A DNA stretch of 64,000 nucleotides. Source: a virus. The position numbers and the translations under genes were made by a program. How positions within the stretch are numbered: position 1 is the stretch's first letter; each line of letters starts with the position of its first letter. Location of the stretch: the IMG/VR virus record IMGVR_UViG_3300022538_000472, positions 1-64,000 of that record; one strand, 5' to 3'. The notes beneath the pieces are model-generated. The model was given only the letters and a program-made list of their open reading frames with translations. It searched no databases and was not told the DNA's origin. Of the stretch, positions 22,003-31,395 are shown in pieces.

Positions 22003-22161
22003 ATGACCAAGGAATACTGTACCATCGGCGAGGCGCGGCTAGAATTCTGGTCTCAATTCAACTCCTACGAAGCCGCTATGGAAGCCGCCCGAAACATCCA
22101 ACAGTCCCACCGTAAACAGGAAGCCCAAGTGCAAAGCGGCCAACTCAAATTATCCCTCTAA
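22003..22161 (+). CDS. Small protein, possible C-terminal remnant of a DNA methylase
   Basis: Fifty-two residues starting MTKEYCTIGEARLEFWSQF. The piece EYCTIGEARLEFW resembles the C-terminus of N4/N6 methylases (NPEYCEIARxRLxxW). No ribosome site is visible before the ATG, as expected for a fragment cut by the cassette. With the frame at 21101 it may represent both ends of a methylase whose middle was lost. It ends convergently with the tail gene at 22158, overlapping by four bases. Confidence 0.4.
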   Translation: MTKEYCTIGEARLEFWSQFNSYEAAMEAARNIQQSHRKQEAQVQSGQLKLSL

Positions 22162-23858
22162 AACCCCCTCGCTATAACCCCCGCAGCAATAGCATCTCGC
22201 TCCGCAACCTCCGCCCCCGTCAAGCTCTCAACATGCCTCGTCCCCATGCTACAGTCCACCACCAAGCCGGGCGCATACAAAAGTGGCAAAGTTGAAGTAG
22301 TCAAAGTACTGCTGCTGGTAGTGCTAACTGTGACAGTACTTGTAGTTGAAAGAGTCGTAGTCGAAACTGTAGCGGTGGTCGAAGCGCCGTAGTACTCATG
22401 CGCGCCTATGTCTGGCGCTGCTCCACAGAACGGATAGCCAAGGTCCACACCTTGGTCGATCGCTGGGCTTCCATTTTGCAGAGTAAAATCAGCAGCACCA
22501 GCATTGTTGAACAACGGATCGCTATTGATAACCGTGTTGGCTTCGTAGCCAGCATCGAGATAGTCCTGGAACGCCGTGTAACTGACACTGTTGATTCTGA
22601 TGCGCTGCTCATCATCGGCGAAGAGCAAGTTATAGTCGGCTACAAAAAAATTGGTGAGTGCATTGGCAGTAACGTGGTAGGCACGAGAGCGTGGTTGGTC
22701 AGTTACGTAGAAGATATTGTTCTTGACGTAGAGGAAAGGTGTCTGTGCCTCGTCGTAGTAGAAGTGGACATAGCCGTAACCGTCGCCGACCCACTCCGCA
22801 TCCCAAAGATTGCAGTTATAGCAGGTATTGTTATAGAAGTAGATTGGCCCATCGGCATCTGATGCGACGAAGAGGGCAGCCAGGCCGTGGTCGTAGATGT
22901 CATTGTGATGGATTTCGATGTTTTTGCAGTTGTCGCTTATGTAAATGGCGTTTTTGTTGTGCGTCGGGGGGTCGTCGGAGACCCATAAGCCGCTGTCGCG
23001 CAATATAGAATTCTTGATCTCCACGTCGTCCACGTAGATGTCCTGTGCGAAAGTACCCATACCAATGCTGTGAGAGGCCGTGTCGTGAATGAGGACATTA
23101 TCTACCGTGACGCCGTCGCACTGCTCGATTGCAATGCCAGAGTGCGAAGTCTTGCTGATCTCTGTGTTTTGAATAGTGATATCAACGCCAATGTTGGTGC
23201 CGGTGTCTCCGATTAGAATGCCCTCGCGGGCTCCATAGGTTGTAGACTCTGGCGACACTAGAGATCCGTTGACCATGATGTCGTGACAATAGCGGAGCCA
23301 CATCCCATGACCGTCAGCAGCGTCGTGAAGGTAAACATCGTTAAACTCCAGGTGGTGGCTGTTTCCAGTAATATAAATTTGAATGAAAGTGTAGTATCCA
23401 CCCGATTGAATCTTAATCCCATCGAGAGTAATGTAACTCACGCCGTCCATCGCGACAGAGCCAAACAACGGCCCGACAGTGTCTGTGCTGTTCTCCCAGA
23501 TCGCTAAGCGGCTACTGAACGCCTGGTGCGTGATGATATTGCCAGATGAACCGCTGTTCCACACCGTCTGGCCTGCGCCGATGTTGTAGGTGCCATTGCC
23601 GTAGATAACAGTATCGCCTCCTACTGCCGTTGTAGCTGCTTTATTGACCGTCGCCCAGGCATTGGTCCAGCTCAGACCGTCTAGGCTGTCGTTTCCAGCG
23701 ACTTTGACATAATACGTTGCCATTGTTTTTTGTCCTCCCCCCATTATGCTTGGTAGGAAGAGAGAATAGCCATATTCCCCCTGTCCCGATGCCGGAGCCA
23801 TCACATGACTGAAAACTGCAAGAGCAAGAAGTACTAGAAGCCAGCATCTACGGTTCAT
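22158..23858 (-). CDS. Beta-helix tail protein with Thr-rich C-terminus
   Basis: From ATG 23858 (ATGA overlap with the upstream gene) the protein begins with a signal-peptide-like segment (RRCWLLVLLALAVFSHVMA). A second start at ATG 23723 has a strong GGGGAGG and would remove it. The body repeats short beta rungs (IEIHHNDIYDHG, GVTVDNVLIHD, NNIFYV), a right-handed parallel beta-helix of the pectate-lyase type, and ends its repeat region with SPAIDQG and PDIGAHEY. A Thr/Ser linker (22290-22390) and a short terminal domain follow. Likely a tail fibre or spike, perhaps binding or cutting polysaccharide. Confidence 0.75.
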   Translation of the reverse strand: MNRRCWLLVLLALAVFSHVMAPASGQGEYGYSLFLPSIMGGGQKTMATYYVKVAGNDSLDGLSWTNAWATVNKAATTAVGGDTVIYGNGTYNIGAGQTVWNSGSSGNIITHQAFSSRLAIWENSTDTVGPLFGSVAMDGVSYITLDGIKIQSGGYYTFIQIYITGNSHHLEFNDVYLHDAADGHGMWLRYCHDIMVNGSLVSPESTTYGAREGILIGDTGTNIGVDITIQNTEISKTSHSGIAIEQCDGVTVDNVLIHDTASHSIGMGTFAQDIYVDDVEIKNSILRDSGLWVSDDPPTHNKNAIYISDNCKNIEIHHNDIYDHGLAALFVASDADGPIYFYNNTCYNCNLWDAEWVGDGYGYVHFYYDEAQTPFLYVKNNIFYVTDQPRSRAYHVTANALTNFFVADYNLLFADDEQRIRINSVSYTAFQDYLDAGYEANTVINSDPLFNNAGAADFTLQNGSPAIDQGVDLGYPFCGAAPDIGAHEYYGASTTATVSTTTLSTTSTVTVSTTSSSTLTTSTLPLLYAPGLVVDCSMGTRHVESLTGAEVAERDAIAAGVIARGF

Positions 23859-24439
23859 AATATTCCAAACAACTCAAATATGCATCTTGACATGAAGTTC
23901 GGTCCGACGCCAGGGAAGACCATAATATTAGTAATTGGCTCCAGAACTTCCCACAAGCCTCGGTTGAATGAGATTCGCAGGTCATCATCTGCGACAGGAA
24001 TGCCGATTCTGCCACCCTGGAGTAACACCATCCACTTCGTCCTGTCTGATCTCGCATAGCCTGGGAATCGAAGCAGAAACGGCGCATAGGTATCTGTTCT
24101 GCTATTGGACGCCTCGCACAATCCTGCTTGGAGCGACGTGCTTCCTTGATCACAGTCAGTGGAAATTGTATCAGTGCAATAGAGATCGGCCTGGACGTAG
24201 TTGTAGTCATTTCCACTGTCATCGTTGAACCTAACTCGTAGCACATCTTGCTCGGCGGCTCGGTCCGTCCTAATTTGTCCTGCTAACACCAGAGCGCGAA
24301 AGCCCTGGGGGATATTTTTGAACGTCACGAAGGAGTAAGTCTCGCCTGAGACCACCTGCTCGATTGGAATCCAGCAGTTGATGAAGTCCGCGCTGAGTAA
24401 GTCGACCAACTCGGCATTTCTGCGTTGTAGTTGTCCCAT
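23855..24439 (-). CDS. Distal tail-associated protein, beta-rich
   Basis: The start is set at ATG 24439, just after the stop of the upstream gene, rather than at 24580, because residues from MGQLQRRNAELVDLL on form a coherent fold. Content is beta-rich (YSFVTFKNIPQGFRALVLAG, VLRVRFNDDSGNDYNY) as in small phage receptor-binding or appendage proteins. Function inferred from context. Confidence 0.55.
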   Translation of the reverse strand: MGQLQRRNAELVDLLSADFINCWIPIEQVVSGETYSFVTFKNIPQGFRALVLAGQIRTDRAAEQDVLRVRFNDDSGNDYNYVQADLYCTDTISTDCDQGSTSLQAGLCEASNSRTDTYAPFLLRFPGYARSDRTKWMVLLQGGRIGIPVADDDLRISFNRGLWEVLEPITNIMVFPGVGPNFMSRCIFELFGIL

Positions 24440-24441
24440 CG

Positions 24442-26871
24442 CTACGTTCCTATCCCCGCCAAACCCATCTTGGCCAGTTTCTGTGGGATCGTGTCCAGCC
24501 GTCCTCCCTGTAGTTGCAGCGTATGGGGCAGTCTGAACGTGACTGATTCGATGAACATAAACCGTGGATCCTTGCGCCAATCATCCGAGAACGTCCGTCC
24601 TACCAGGAATGAAGGAAAGAACATCCAGCCGCCGGGCACAACGTTCCACGGCCAGACGTTGCCGCCTGTCTTTGATTCAATACGCCGTGCAGGATCCCCA
24701 GGGAAATATCTATAGGCAATCTCATCTTGATTGGTTGGCTGGTAGGTTACATATCTGTCAGCATAGACGCCAAAGGTATACCTTTTGTCAGCTTCATCCC
24801 CCAGCGCGACTAGCTCCTTGATCACATCCCACGCTGTGCGGCTCTTATTGTCGTAGGCCGGAACCTGCAGTGTATTTGGCATTAGACTGGAATTCGAGAC
24901 AGCAAAGAGGCTATTGGGATCAGCATCCAAGACCCGTCCTAATTTCACGTCCAGGTTGACCGTGCCTTCGACCCCGACTAGCGATATGAGATAGTTGAAC
25001 CAATGTACATAACCTAGACAGGAGACGGAGACATTGAGACCTCCACCAGAACCGAGTTTCTGAATCGTCTTAGGTTCTGAGTTCTCGACCATGTAAGAGT
25101 CTCTAGCTTGCTCAGCGTCCGTAAGAGTCATCCCGCCTGCGCTCAAGATTTGTTCTATGATACCATATTTACCCTGACTGTCCAGGTCGTTGACAGCGGC
25201 AGTCATGACACGGTTGCCTTGTACTGGTGGGTCGGTCTCTGTGTTGGTTCCGCTGTAGACTACGCGGACTCGATTGGCAACGTCCAGCAGCGGGCCACGT
25301 GTCGCGGTCAGGCCGCCAAGAGTTAGATCTACCTGATTGACGAATCCCTCCCAGATTTTGACCAGTGCATTATCGTACACCTCGATGTGCCGCCCCAGGC
25401 CATCGGTGAGCCAAGTTTCCATGTCCTCCTGTTTGTCCAGAATGGTGAACTTGGCAGACCAGTTGCCGCCGAATGCTTTGATAACGTGAGAGTAAGAGTT
25501 GACTTCTTGCTGTGGAGAAGTTATGTACGTCCCCCGTGGTTCATAAGTGCCAGTCGAGAAATCGGGCTTGAATACATTGAGGGTGAGACTGAGGGACTGC
25601 TCGTAGGTCGGCGTCGTGGGTGCAAGCACAGCGGGGACTGGGGGAAGGGTCGTCGTTGTCACCGTCACGGTGCTGGTCGTGCTGAGAGTTGAAGTTGAGG
25701 TTGTAGTCTCTGGGGGCAGAGTTGAAGTCGAGGTCGTAGTTTCTGGCGGGAGGGTCGTTGTCGAGGTGGTTGGCGCAAGCGTTGAGGTGCTGGTTGTGGG
25801 CGGCAGGGTCGAAGTGCTAGTGCTAGTGGTTGGCGCAAGCGTAGTTGTAGAAGTTGTAGGCGCAAGCGTTGAGGTTGAAGTTGAAGTTGTCGGAGCCAGC
25901 GTTGTAGTCGAGGTTGTGGGAGGAAGAGTTGAAGTGCTGGTCGTGGTTGGCGGCAGTGTGGACGTGCTTGTAGTCGTGGGCGGCAGAGTTGAGGTGCTCG
26001 TGGTTGTCGGCGGCAGAGTTGAGGTTGAGGTAGTCGTCGGCGGAAGCGTAGATGTTGAAGTCGTAGTCGGCGGCAGTGTAGAAGTTGAGGTTGTCGTTGG
26101 GGCAAGTGTTGTCGTGCTTGAAGTCGTGGGAGCCAGAGTTGATGTGCTGCTAGTCGTCGTGGGAGCCAGAGTAGTAGTCGAGGTCGTCGTTGTAGCGGCA
26201 GCAATGGCCTGCCCGATATGCTTTGCAGATGGATAAAGAACTGGCGGGTGAGACGCGATGCTCGGTGCATTGAACGCCGTCAGGTCATAGCCGCCGACCC
26301 TGTCCTGATCCTCGTCGCGGATTAGCGGCCAGTAGGCCACCAAGTTCTGCGGCCTGACGAACAGTGGCGAGTAGCCTTTCGCCAGGATGGCCACCTCGGC
26401 ATCGGTGAGGCCGACGTTCCAGATCGCCACTTCACCTGCGGCACCCGAAAAATAGTTACTTGGCGTAGAATCTCCACGCCGGCCGATAGCTATCCGGTCA
26501 GGCCCGACGGGAACCTGGACTTGTGCGTTAGTGCCTTTGTTGCCACCGTCTATGAACGCGGCGCGGCTATTGGAAGCATATTCGACACCGCAGATGTGAT
26601 GCCACGTGTTTTCCGAATATCCTGCAGTCGTGGTGGCTATTCTCCAACCGACATTCCTTGCCGCCCAGATTACTGACGCTCCCCCCCCCGTGAGCTGCAA
26701 CAACCATAGGTTGAGATCGTTGCTGTCCTTGTCCCCGAGGTAGACGACGGTCTGAGCGGCTGAGTCATCATCGCAGTAAACCCAGGCGGAGACGGTGAGA
26801 GGTGCAGCCGTGACGGGAGCTTCATCTCGCTCCAGGTATTCGCTTTGTGCATCGTCGAAGAGACGTGCCAA
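24442..26871 (-). CDS. Lectin-domain tail protein with long Thr/Ser/Pro linker
   Basis: Residues 1-210 are a LamG/concanavalin-like domain (AWVYCDDDSAAQTVVYLG, WHHICGVEY, IAIGRRGD). Residues about 225-420 are a low-complexity linker of TSTLPPTT/TSTLAPTT units, nearly pure T, S, P, A and L. The C-terminal 390 residues look like a siphovirus distal tail/hub protein (SLSLTLNVF, WSAKFTILDKQEDMETWL, GLGRHIEVYDNALVKIWEGF). The linker is a candidate O-glycosylation site, given the many glycosyltransferases nearby. Confidence 0.72.
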   Translation of the reverse strand: MARLFDDAQSEYLERDEAPVTAAPLTVSAWVYCDDDSAAQTVVYLGDKDSNDLNLWLLQLTGGGASVIWAARNVGWRIATTTAGYSENTWHHICGVEYASNSRAAFIDGGNKGTNAQVQVPVGPDRIAIGRRGDSTPSNYFSGAAGEVAIWNVGLTDAEVAILAKGYSPLFVRPQNLVAYWPLIRDEDQDRVGGYDLTAFNAPSIASHPPVLYPSAKHIGQAIAAATTTTSTTTLAPTTTSSTSTLAPTTSSTTTLAPTTTSTSTLPPTTTSTSTLPPTTTSTSTLPPTTTSTSTLPPTTTSTSTLPPTTTSTSTLPPTTSTTTLAPTTSTSTSTLAPTTSTTTLAPTTSTSTSTLPPTTSTSTLAPTTSTTTLPPETTTSTSTLPPETTTSTSTLSTTSTVTVTTTTLPPVPAVLAPTTPTYEQSLSLTLNVFKPDFSTGTYEPRGTYITSPQQEVNSYSHVIKAFGGNWSAKFTILDKQEDMETWLTDGLGRHIEVYDNALVKIWEGFVNQVDLTLGGLTATRGPLLDVANRVRVVYSGTNTETDPPVQGNRVMTAAVNDLDSQGKYGIIEQILSAGGMTLTDAEQARDSYMVENSEPKTIQKLGSGGGLNVSVSCLGYVHWFNYLISLVGVEGTVNLDVKLGRVLDADPNSLFAVSNSSLMPNTLQVPAYDNKSRTAWDVIKELVALGDEADKRYTFGVYADRYVTYQPTNQDEIAYRYFPGDPARRIESKTGGNVWPWNVVPGGWMFFPSFLVGRTFSDDWRKDPRFMFIESVTFRLPHTLQLQGGRLDTIPQKLAKMGLAGIGT

Positions 26872-26908
26872 CTAAGTCTCCTTGATCTCAAATATAGGCT
26901 AGACTGAA

Positions 26909-27406
26909 TCACGTCTCACGCAATTCACAAAAAACTAGCTCTCCATCTCCTGGCGCATCATCGCTGGCAGCATCCCGTGTAATCTTGAGCCGAAAGCCCT
27001 CGCCGACTGCAATCGAGTCCATCTGTGCACCGTTAGTGAACGCAATGCTCACAATGTCCACCAGGCCACTTGTGCCTGGCACTGTCGTATTGTCCACGCT
27101 CTGCACGGCCGCAAAGCCGTCGGCATCCAAGTCTTGCTGCTGGTCGCCGATGCGTTCGAAGGCCGCATCCCAGTCTATGGTGTCGGCCTCGGCGGATGAC
27201 ATTGCATAGTGGATGTATACTGTGACGCCACCGCCAGCATAGTGACGTGGCATGACGGCGGAGAAGATGGCAGACTCGTTCGTCGTAGCGTCGAAATCCA
27301 ACAGCGGATGAGGAGAGACTCCCCGCGTATCCAGTGTTGCAGGGTTGGATGCGGGCGGCTCGTTGTGAAGCGGAGTTAGGATGAGCAGCGTTTCCCCTGA
27401 AGCCAT
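26909..27406 (-). CDS. Conserved phage structural beta-sandwich protein
   Basis: It starts MASGETLLILTPLHNEPPAS and contains LDFDATTNESAIFSAVMPRHYAGGGVTVYIHYA. This is a pattern I recognise from phage proteins of the head-fibre or tail-appendage type (jelly-roll). It lies between tail genes and its start overlaps the stop of the upstream gene. Confidence 0.7.
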   Translation of the reverse strand: MASGETLLILTPLHNEPPASNPATLDTRGVSPHPLLDFDATTNESAIFSAVMPRHYAGGGVTVYIHYAMSSAEADTIDWDAAFERIGDQQQDLDADGFAAVQSVDNTTVPGTSGLVDIVSIAFTNGAQMDSIAVGEGFRLKITRDAASDDAPGDGELVFCELRET

Positions 27407-27669
27407 TACAGCACCTCCTTGCGCTTGCGCAAAACATCGAGCATCAGTCCACGGCCCAGCGCCGGATTAGCGATAAGCCACGTCTTGCCGTCGCCGGCCG
27501 GAAGCGCCTGGACGGTGCTAATTTCAGCACCTTCGAGTTGTTGGTCAATCAGCACCAGAAGCGCGCGCAGTTGCGTCTTGTTGATCGGAATGAGTGTCCA
27601 TAATGAACTGAACTCACTCATGATGCTAGACCAGACCTGGTCTATACTGTCACTTGGCAGTTGTGCCAT
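27406..27669 (-). CDS. Hypothetical small tail-region protein
   Basis: Eighty-seven residues starting MAQLPSDSIDQVWSSIMSEF, with a helix (LRALLVLIDQQLEGAE) and ending in a basic tail. Similar short proteins occur beside phage fibre genes. It overlaps the next gene by one base (TAATG-type). Confidence 0.5.
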   Translation of the reverse strand: MAQLPSDSIDQVWSSIMSEFSSLWTLIPINKTQLRALLVLIDQQLEGAEISTVQALPAGDGKTWLIANPALGRGLMLDVLRKRKEVL

Positions 27670-27701
27670 TTCATACCTCCTGATTACACACTAATTACAA
27701 C

Positions 27702-30700
27702 TTAACGATCCCCTCTCATGGACAAATATCTCTGCACGGCTTCTACTGAGAACCAGGTCAGTATCTCTGGCCTGCTTATGATAGTGTCCAGGTCCGTATC
27801 AATCAGTGACGCCAGTACCCATAGTCTCTGGTCAGCATTGGCTTGCAGGATTACAGGCCCGTTTGCTCGCTTGTCCCAGTGTCCCACTATGCGGTCACTA
27901 TTCCTACTCCAAAGGCTGGCGCGAAGTTGCTGCTTGGGATGCCTGACGCTCTCGAATTCCAAGAGCCGTCCAGGGCTCAGTCGGTTGGTAGAATTTACAC
28001 CTTGCTCCAAGTCAACGAATCTCCCAGCCCACTCGTCTATCGGAATCAGAATGAAGTCATAGAACACTACATCAGCCACTCCACTAACATCTACCACGAT
28101 TTTGTTCTCGTTGTACTCTTCGCCAGAGTCTAGGAGAGATGGTGGTGACAGTTCCAATCTACCGAGGTCAACTAACTCAAACTTCGCGTAGGGTGTGAAG
28201 TAGAGACCTGTCAATCTCTGCTGGACAACTTTGCCCGATCCCTGCTCAAACGAGACGTTGAACGTGGTGTCTTCCTTCGTTCCTGCGCCAGCGCGATAAC
28301 CACGCATATAGACGTGGTAAACTCCATAATACTGGGATGCTACGGAAGGCCCGAGTCTGATCTCAAACTTACCATCTGCACCCCCAGCGTACTGTATTGC
28401 ATATCTAGCAGGTGCTTCAGCCCAGGCGGCGATGGAGCAATTGCCAGAGGCTACTACAGTGATACCATCTGGGTTCTGATGACCACCACAGTTTAGGTAG
28501 GCACTGAAGTCTGCACCACGGGACAATGACCGGAGGCCAACAATCACGTCGTCGGCTTCCAGGCCAGCGGAGACCATTTCGTAGCGTGCCAGGGCCACGA
28601 TGTCACCGCCAATTTGTGCGCTGTCTATTTCCAAATAAGGCCACGTGACTGTGTACACATCGCGGTTCTGTTGACGCGGTGGCGTGGGAGCCACTCCCAC
28701 GCTAGTGACTTCTGCTTGTACCCAGGCACCAGTGATTCCATTGACCATAGTAGTTTTGAAATCATCGTCGAGTTCCCAGACTACCGAGTTAATACCCGTC
28801 TTGCCAAATGGTACATTGAACCAACTTTCTGTATTGTCTTTGGAGATCGTAATCGGCTCCCAGGAATCGCCATCCCAGAACTTCCATACTATTCCCGTTA
28901 TATTGGACTGTGCATTTTCCAAGTCGAAAACCAACGAAGAGAAATAACCCCAGTCTGGAGGAGTGTTCTGTATTCCGAAGTAGACCATATCCCCAACCGC
29001 TGGCACGGCAGGCAACAAGTCAAAAGGTACAGTACCAACCAGGTTCCCACTATAGCCAGCGGGGGCAGCATCGTAACGGAAGATATGCGTAATATTTGCT
29101 TTATTGTACTTATTACCTACATAGACGTGATCTGCAACTGGCTGGAGTGCCTGAGACAAATCTACATTGCCATAGCAGCGTTCACAGTCAACGTCAAAGA
29201 GGCAGTTTGTCTGAGCACCATCCCGTGCTGCTGTGCCCTCCTGATTATCTATAGTTGCGCCGGAATCCTCCAACCCAATCCACTGGCCGACAGTATTGGC
29301 ATCTATGATGGGCAATTTGCACCGTTCTAGTGGCGTAAAGGTGGCTGTATAGCGAACGATGTCAGAAACACGCACCCAGCCAATGCCACCATCGAAGGCG
29401 CGTCCTCCTGCATCACGATTCCCAATGTACAGAAAATATGCAGCATCCGAAAGAACAGCACCGTTTCTGTTAATGGTGGAGGAGTAACCTGGCTCGACTC
29501 CGTCTATCCACAACCGAGGATAGTTATAAGTAGCATCATCCCACGTCATTGCTACGTGGTGCCATTCCCCATCCGGGATAAAGTCATCGATTTCGCACCT
29601 CGACACCCCGGCTGCAGTAACACAGGAAATCCAGGCTTCAAGCCCAAACCCTGATTCGAGACGAAAATACCAATGACCTTTGTCCACAAGCATTGCCTGA
29701 TCATTTCCGCCCCAGCCATCAGCCCTAATCCATGCCTCGACAGTCATAGCTGCATCGGGGAGTTCATTGAGACCGGCAGAATTCCCACAGTTTACTCTGC
29801 TAGAGACACCATTGAATTCCAGATGATAGGGCCACTCATAACATTCCCTCGCCGACGCCAGCACTGATACACTACACTCTGGCGGTAGGCTCTGCCAGTG
29901 ACCGCGTTCCAATATCAGGCTTAGGTTACGTGCTGCTGTCCTGCCATAGTGCCGCTCCATGAACGGCTGTGAATAGGGATTAGGGTCTCGCAGTATCTTG
30001 CCCCGGTGCAAGATAGCATAGCGTGCATTGGTCTCGCAACTTGCCCGCGCCTCGATCCAGACAGGTTCATTCTGCCAATCGGCCCACCAGTAATTGGATG
30101 CCTTCTCCATTAGCCGCCGCAGGTCTTGACTCTCACGAATCAACGTCTCCAAGTTGTGGCCGCTCATAGAGAGCGTCATGGTCTCGGCGACATTGCCGAA
30201 TCTGCGCTGGGCGAGGCGTCTACCTTCGGCAATCGGTGAATCCTGCCAGATACCGCCACGCTTGTAATCCGCGATTCGTGGCGTCCAGTCACAGAGTCTA
30301 TAGCCGGATTGCTTCTTGCGTTTGAGGAGATTGACGATAGTATCGCGGTCACGAATGCGCAGAATGGGGCCAGTTCCAATTATCTCTGGTGCACAGAGAA
30401 GCGTCGTAGTTGTCAGCGTCGTGCTGAGGGTTGAGGTTGAGGTTGTGGAAAATGTCGAGGTCGAAGTCGTGGAAAGCGTTGAGGTTGTAGTTACGGAGGT
30501 TGTGGAAGTTGTCGTCGTGCTCGCATACGATGAGCCAACTTTCCAGGCAGCCCAATAGTAGGAATTATCTGGAAAGTTTACGTCGCTGTTTGTTCCAACC
30601 TGAAAAACATTTGCGGCAAATGCTTGGACTCTGTCTGGAGTTAGAGCAACAGGGTTAAACCGCCCCGACTGACCCAGGGGCATCGTATCAATACGCAGTA

Positions 30701-31394
30701 CACCACATCCATAATATTCCTCTTTCACGAACACTAAATCAGGTTCAAAACCAACGTTAATATTCCGATCGTCAATACCATTGCCAATATATACACCAAT
30801 TTCGACAAATCCTGCTACATCACGGAATGCAACGTAGTAATGCTTGATACCATCACTATTGACCCTCGGACTGCTTCCAACTTGAAAACCCAGTGGTCGA
30901 AATGACTGTATCCCGTTGCTTGAGACCGGAACACACCCAAAGTATATCGTTCTGTCACCCGCAATCTCACCCGTCCGCCAGCTTCCTGCATAACTTTGAT
31001 CCCCTTTGATCCACAGAATAGATGGTTGAAAGCCGACAATATCCAGATTGCGATCATCGAGTCCGTTGCCAGTGTAACTTCCAACGTCCATATCGCCCGC
31101 ACCATTGTCATAGAAAGCGGCCCAGTAGTAATTGACGCCATTTGCATTGACGGTGGAATGAGTGTTAATTTGAAAACCGTTCACAATAAATGCTGTTATA
31201 GCATTTGAAAAGAGTGATGCGGCAAGAGCAAACGCTGCCGTCTGAAACGCTGGCATAGCCGATGTGCGGAAGACGGCAGCTTGAGAGTCGTCTGCTTTGA
31301 TGATGACGACGTCAGGCGTGAAGAGAGGCTCCGTTGCCCAGGTTATGCCGTGCGGTATTCCAGTGCCGACGTATGAGCCTGTTTTACATTGCAT
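27702..31394 (-). CDS. Large multi-domain tail fibre, DUF7483-like and LamG domains
   Basis: 1,230 residues. The first 285 hold three repeats of an about 90-residue module (YxGNGxDDRxIxxVGFxPxxxxxK, FQVGxxxxVNxxGxxYYxxA), as in phage DUF7483 proteins. A Thr/Ser linker (30395-30530) follows. Next comes a domain with ILRIRDRDTIVNLLKRK and CDWTPRIADYK, then a LamG domain (YHLEFNGVSSRVNCGN, EWHHVAMTWDD, YLYIGNRDA-like), and long beta-rich C-terminal domains. Predicted receptor-binding/side-fibre protein. Confidence 0.68.
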   Translation of the reverse strand: MQCKTGSYVGTGIPHGITWATEPLFTPDVVIIKADDSQAAVFRTSAMPAFQTAAFALAASLFSNAITAFIVNGFQINTHSTVNANGVNYYWAAFYDNGAGDMDVGSYTGNGLDDRNLDIVGFQPSILWIKGDQSYAGSWRTGEIAGDRTIYFGCVPVSSNGIQSFRPLGFQVGSSPRVNSDGIKHYYVAFRDVAGFVEIGVYIGNGIDDRNINVGFEPDLVFVKEEYYGCGVLRIDTMPLGQSGRFNPVALTPDRVQAFAANVFQVGTNSDVNFPDNSYYWAAWKVGSSYASTTTTSTTSVTTTSTLSTTSTSTFSTTSTSTLSTTLTTTTLLCAPEIIGTGPILRIRDRDTIVNLLKRKKQSGYRLCDWTPRIADYKRGGIWQDSPIAEGRRLAQRRFGNVAETMTLSMSGHNLETLIRESQDLRRLMEKASNYWWADWQNEPVWIEARASCETNARYAILHRGKILRDPNPYSQPFMERHYGRTAARNLSLILERGHWQSLPPECSVSVLASARECYEWPYHLEFNGVSSRVNCGNSAGLNELPDAAMTVEAWIRADGWGGNDQAMLVDKGHWYFRLESGFGLEAWISCVTAAGVSRCEIDDFIPDGEWHHVAMTWDDATYNYPRLWIDGVEPGYSSTINRNGAVLSDAAYFLYIGNRDAGGRAFDGGIGWVRVSDIVRYTATFTPLERCKLPIIDANTVGQWIGLEDSGATIDNQEGTAARDGAQTNCLFDVDCERCYGNVDLSQALQPVADHVYVGNKYNKANITHIFRYDAAPAGYSGNLVGTVPFDLLPAVPAVGDMVYFGIQNTPPDWGYFSSLVFDLENAQSNITGIVWKFWDGDSWEPITISKDNTESWFNVPFGKTGINSVVWELDDDFKTTMVNGITGAWVQAEVTSVGVAPTPPRQQNRDVYTVTWPYLEIDSAQIGGDIVALARYEMVSAGLEADDVIVGLRSLSRGADFSAYLNCGGHQNPDGITVVASGNCSIAAWAEAPARYAIQYAGGADGKFEIRLGPSVASQYYGVYHVYMRGYRAGAGTKEDTTFNVSFEQGSGKVVQQRLTGLYFTPYAKFELVDLGRLELSPPSLLDSGEEYNENKIVVDVSGVADVVFYDFILIPIDEWAGRFVDLEQGVNSTNRLSPGRLLEFESVRHPKQQLRASLWSRNSDRIVGHWDKRANGPVILQANADQRLWVLASLIDTDLDTIISRPEILTWFSVEAVQRYLSMRGDR

Positions 31395-31395
31395 G

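Noticed and set aside
25616-26236. Plus-strand frame of VEVVVSGG-type repeats
   Set aside because: It is the antisense shadow of the Thr/Ser linker in the tail protein at 24442-26871.
22158-31394. Diversity-generating retroelement acting on the tail fibres
   Set aside because: No reverse transcriptase, template repeat or variable repeat pair was seen in the window.
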